From contig NC_089184.1 in the NCBI RefSeq assembly GCF_947507565.1, forward strand, positions 1,674,001-1,738,000: 64,000 nucleotides of DNA. The letters run 5' to 3'. This DNA comes from Oscarella lobularis. Taxonomy: Eukaryota; Porifera; Homoscleromorpha; Homosclerophorida; Oscarellidae. The notes below the pieces were generated by a model, which had not been told where the DNA came from, made no database searches, and saw only the letters and a program-made list of their open reading frames with translations. Positions 60,880 through 64,000 of the stretch are shown here, one piece after another (the first letter of the stretch is position 1; each line of letters opens with the position of its first letter). Position numbers and translations under genes: made by a program.

Positions 60880-62001
60880 TCACTTCCGTATGACAGTAAC
60901 TCGCGAAACTGCCGTAACCTCACCGACGCTGTTAGTTGCCGTTGCCGTGTATCGGCCCCGGTCGGCCAACTTAATGTGCTTCACCACAAGCGCGCCGCTT
61001 TTCCTAACGGAAAAGCGGCCGCGTCGCTCTTTTAGGGTCGATCCATCCGGCAGGGTCCATGAAACAACCGGATCAGGAGCGCCTTGTACTACGCGAGCGC
61101 GTATGACGAGTCGGTTGCCTTCGATGATAGTGACTTTTTGACCAATGTCAATTGTTGCCAAACGAGGAGGATCAAAAAACTTGGGACCGACTTTTTGAAG
61201 AAAGGAAAGAATTAAACCTTTATAAGGAACACCGCCAATTATTATGTCCTACTTAGAACGGTGACAGACGACGTGATGCTGTCTGAGCCGGCGCTGTTCC
61301 AAGCCGTAACTTCGTAGTCGCCCTCATTGTTCAATCCAATGTTCGTAATCACCAGGGTTCCGTTCTCGTGCACTTGAAATTGACCCGACATCTCGCCGGT
61401 ATTCACCGTTTCGCCGCCGGGAAGCGACCACGAAAACGTCGCCGGTGGGATTCCCGGCTTGGCCATATTCAGATCGATCCATAAGGAATTGTCGGCGTGG
61501 ATTTGCACATTTTGGCCAGCTCCAATAGCGTTATTGCCGCCGCGAATGGGTGGATTCTGTACGAGCGGCTGTGGAACTGCGATCACGGGCCCCTCTGGAG
61601 AAAACAGGTCCTTGGAGAGAATCAAGGAAGTGCGAAGTCACCTGGGCACGTGATTCTGTTGCAAGGCTCCGGACCTTGGTAAGGCGGCTTCTTCGTATTT
61701 CGATCACAGTTGACCTCGTCGACAGTCCCGCTTGGACCGAAGCAGATAATAAGGGACGGTTTGACGCCTGAGAAGATGCGCGTTGTCAACATGGGAGAGG
61801 AGAGGAGCTAAGGCTACCGGTCGGTCCGCAAGTGGCGGTGCACGCACCAACGATTCTGCTCCATCTTTAGGGCAGACAAAGGAACAATGTTTTCAAATTC
61901 GTCGTCTTTGTCTCTAACTCTCGCCTTCACCTGAATTGAGCTGTTGTGTGCCCAACGAGTCCGAAAGCAAGTAGAGCAGCTAAAGACCAGAACAAAGTCA
62001 T
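60880..62001 (-). CDS. Array unit B: secreted TSP1-Ig-Ig protein
   Basis: Signal peptide exon starting at 62001 (MTLFWSLAALLAFGLVGHTT), one TSP1 in two half-exons (about 61820-61868 and 61645-61770), an Ig-like domain (about 61255-61600; NSLWIDLNMAKPGIPPATF, SWSLPGGETVNTGEMSG) and a last Ig (60883-61195; DPVVSWTLPDGSTLKERRGR) ending with TGA at 60880. All reading frames are open. It is the shortest complete unit with two Ig domains. Confidence 0.72.
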
Positions 62002-62280
62002 AGCACCTTCAAAGATGGCGTGGCCAGGCCCTCCCCCCCAGTTAATTAATATCACCAGTGAATGCATTTTAGCAATGGATTTGATAAATTCATTTTCTTG
62101 CACCACAGATATACATGTACATGTCTATGTATATTATCTATCATTGCCTACCAGCATGAGAACTCTGTCGCTAACGTCGATATGCGTTGTCCTAGGAATT
62201 GGGGTCGAGTCCCTAGATCTGCCTATGTTTATACATGCAACAGCTCGCGTGTGACGAGTCACTCAATCCGGCGGACACTG

Positions 62281-63946
62281 TCACGGTACGACAGTAACTA
62301 GCGAAACTGCCGTAACGTTACCGACTCTGTTAGTCGCCGTTGCCGTGTATCGGCCCTTGTCATCGGACTGAATGCGTTTCACCTCGAGTGTGCCGTTTCT
62401 TTTAACGAAAATGTGATCGCGTCGCTTTTTTAGGATTGATCCATCCGGCAGGGTCCACGAAACGATCGGATCAGGAGTGCCTTGCAATAGGTGAGCGCGT
62501 ATGAAGAGACGGTCGCCTTCCTTGATGACGACTTTCTGACCAATGTCAATTGTCGTGAACGAAGGGGGAACAAAAAATTTCGGAAGAACTGTTTGAAGAA
62601 AGACCAGAATTAGAAAATTATAAGGAAGATCGAAGCAGCATGCCTCCACAGGAATAGCATAGCTTCGGCGACGGCTTATCGAGATGCTGGCAATAGCTGT
62701 CGTTGACTACAGCTCCTCCGCTCTTGACGTTAATGCAAAAAATAGAATCGCTTTGCCTCCCTAGATAAATAAAAGGTTGCCCCACGTGAACGATAGATAA
62801 CCTTTCATTCAATGTAATCGTCTACCTGGTTCACACGTCGCTGGACAACCGATCCAGGTAATATTCCACCTAGGGAAGACAGACCATATACAAGCGAACA
62901 ATTGAAGAACAAATTAGACGCACACCTGTAGCCTGCAATGCAGAAAGGAAGCTTAGCAAAAATAAACAGAAGCCCCCCACGGCGTCCTACTTAGAACGGT
63001 GACGGACGACGCGATCTTGTCTGCGCCTTCGACGTTCGAAGCCGTAACTTCGTAGTCGCCCTCATCGTTCAATGTAATGTTTGTAATCACCAGGGTTCCG
63101 TTGTGAATTTGCAATCGACCCGACGTCTCGCTGGAATTCAGCGTTCCGTTTCCGGGAAGCGACCACAAGAACGTCGGTGGCGGGAATCCCGGCTTGGCGA
63201 AATTCGTTTCAATCCATAGCGAATTGCCAGCGTAGATTTGGACATTTTGGCCAGCTTCAATAGTGATGTCGCCGCCGCGAATGGGTGGATTCTGTACAAA
63301 CGACGGCGGAACCTCAATCTGTGGCGGCTCTGCATGGAGAAAAAAGGTCATTGGAGAGAATCAAGGAAGTGCGAAGTCACCTGGGCACGGGATTCTGTTG
63401 CAAGGCTCCGGAAATGGAGTAGAAGGCTTGGTACTTCGATTGCAGTTGCGCTCGTCGACAGTACCCCACGGAGTAAAGCAGATAACAAGGGACGGTTTGA
63501 CGCCTGAGAAGACACGCGTTGTAAACGTGGGAGAGGAGAGTACAAGGCTACCGTTCGGTTCGCAAGTGTGGGTGCACGAACCAATGATTGTTCTCCAACT
63601 ATAGCATGAGAATCTGTTGCAAGGCTCTGGAGGTTGGTAAGGCGGTTTTGTGAACGAATCACAGATAATCTCCTCGACCGTGTTGCTTGGACCACGGCAG
63701 CGCCTGAGCGACAGTCTTTCGCCTGAGAAGACGCGTTGTCAAAGAGGGGAGACGAGACGAGAGGCTACGTACCACTCTCTCCGCAAATGTGGGAGCACGA
63801 ACCGATGACTCTTTCCCATCTTTAGGGCAGACAAACATTTTTCAAGTCGTTCATGTCTGTAACTCTCACTTTCACCTGAATAGCGGCTGAGCTGCTGCGA
63901 GTTCAAACGCGAGAAGAGCAGCCAAAGACCAGAAGAACAATGTCAT
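62281..63946 (-). CDS. Array unit A: secreted TSP1-TSP1-Ig-TSP1-Ig protein
   Basis: Signal-peptide exon 63876-63946 (MTLFFWSLAALLAFELAAAQ). Two TSP1 domains follow, and here the second half of the first and the first half of the second share one exon (about 63590-63724). Then Ig (about 62996-63335; NSLWIETNFAKPGFPPPTF, LWSLPGNGTLN), TSP1 (WNITWIGCPATCEP near 62830-62870, second half about 62645-62760), and a last Ig (62281-62600) ending VVP-TGA. The third TSP1 lacks the usual PCxRxPCxG tail, ending LCYSCG. Start of the array as visible; more units may lie beyond the window. Confidence 0.72.
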
Positions 63947-64000
63947 AGCTCTTCGTGAAAAGATGTACAGACACGGAACTGGCACTCTCTTTGTGTTCTG

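Noticed and set aside
35784-63946. Protocadherin-like single gene with seven alternative first exons spliced to one common C-terminus
   Set aside because: Units A, B, C, E and F each end in a last Ig exon with an in-frame stop, and each has its own upstream region. Separate genes explain this better, although read-through splicing cannot be excluded without cDNA.

Overview
The window is eukaryotic, animal nuclear DNA: intron-rich genes, very short introns (many 45-110 nt), conserved metazoan families (AKT, MEX3, cyclophilin B, Rab11-FIP, SNAPC3, COG1, purple acid phosphatase) and large secreted TSP1/Ig proteins. The compact introns and divergent but complete animal toolkit suggest a non-bilaterian, most likely a sponge (homoscleromorph/Oscarella-like). 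That assignment is inference.

Layout. 1-3,964 (+): 3' part of a secreted TSP1/Ig/PLAC matrix protein (papilin/ADAMTS-like type). 4.1-4.9 kb (+): cyclophilin B. 6.9-11.1 kb (+): degenerate AKT paralogue full of small repeats. 11.3-12.7 kb: no clear gene. 12.7-13.9 kb (-): purple acid phosphatase. 14.6-16.3 kb (-): Rab11-FIP with C2, Sec5-like IPT and Rab-binding domains. 16.4-18.0 kb (-): SNAPC3. 18.3-24.2 kb (-): PUB-domain tyrosine kinase followed after 50 nt by an RA-PH-PH-YxxM-WW-WW scaffold. The splice phases allow both to be one 1,401-residue protein. 25.0-27.1 kb (-): MEX3. 28.9-34.0 kb (-): COG1. 34.6-35.3 kb (+): small secreted cysteine-rich protein with an IL-17-like cysteine pattern.

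35.8-63.9 kb (-): a head-to-tail array of paralogous secreted genes. Seven near-identical signal-peptide exons are seen (starts 63946, 62001, 60370, 55968, 54924, 48025, 46225). Each is followed by TSP1 domains split over two exons and by Ig-like domains without the canonical cysteines. Six units end in their own stop codon or are remnants. Only the last (46225 to 35784) runs on into a TSP1-rich region and a terminal PLAC domain. That C-terminal part mirrors the plus-strand gene at the window start, including a 1,600-nt TSP1 exon of identical length. A segment of about 5 kb is duplicated almost exactly inside the array, modules have been gained and lost, one unit is dead, and a 200-N assembly gap lies in the middle. 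This rapidly evolving multigene family of modular secreted adhesion/recognition-type proteins is the most unusual system in the window.
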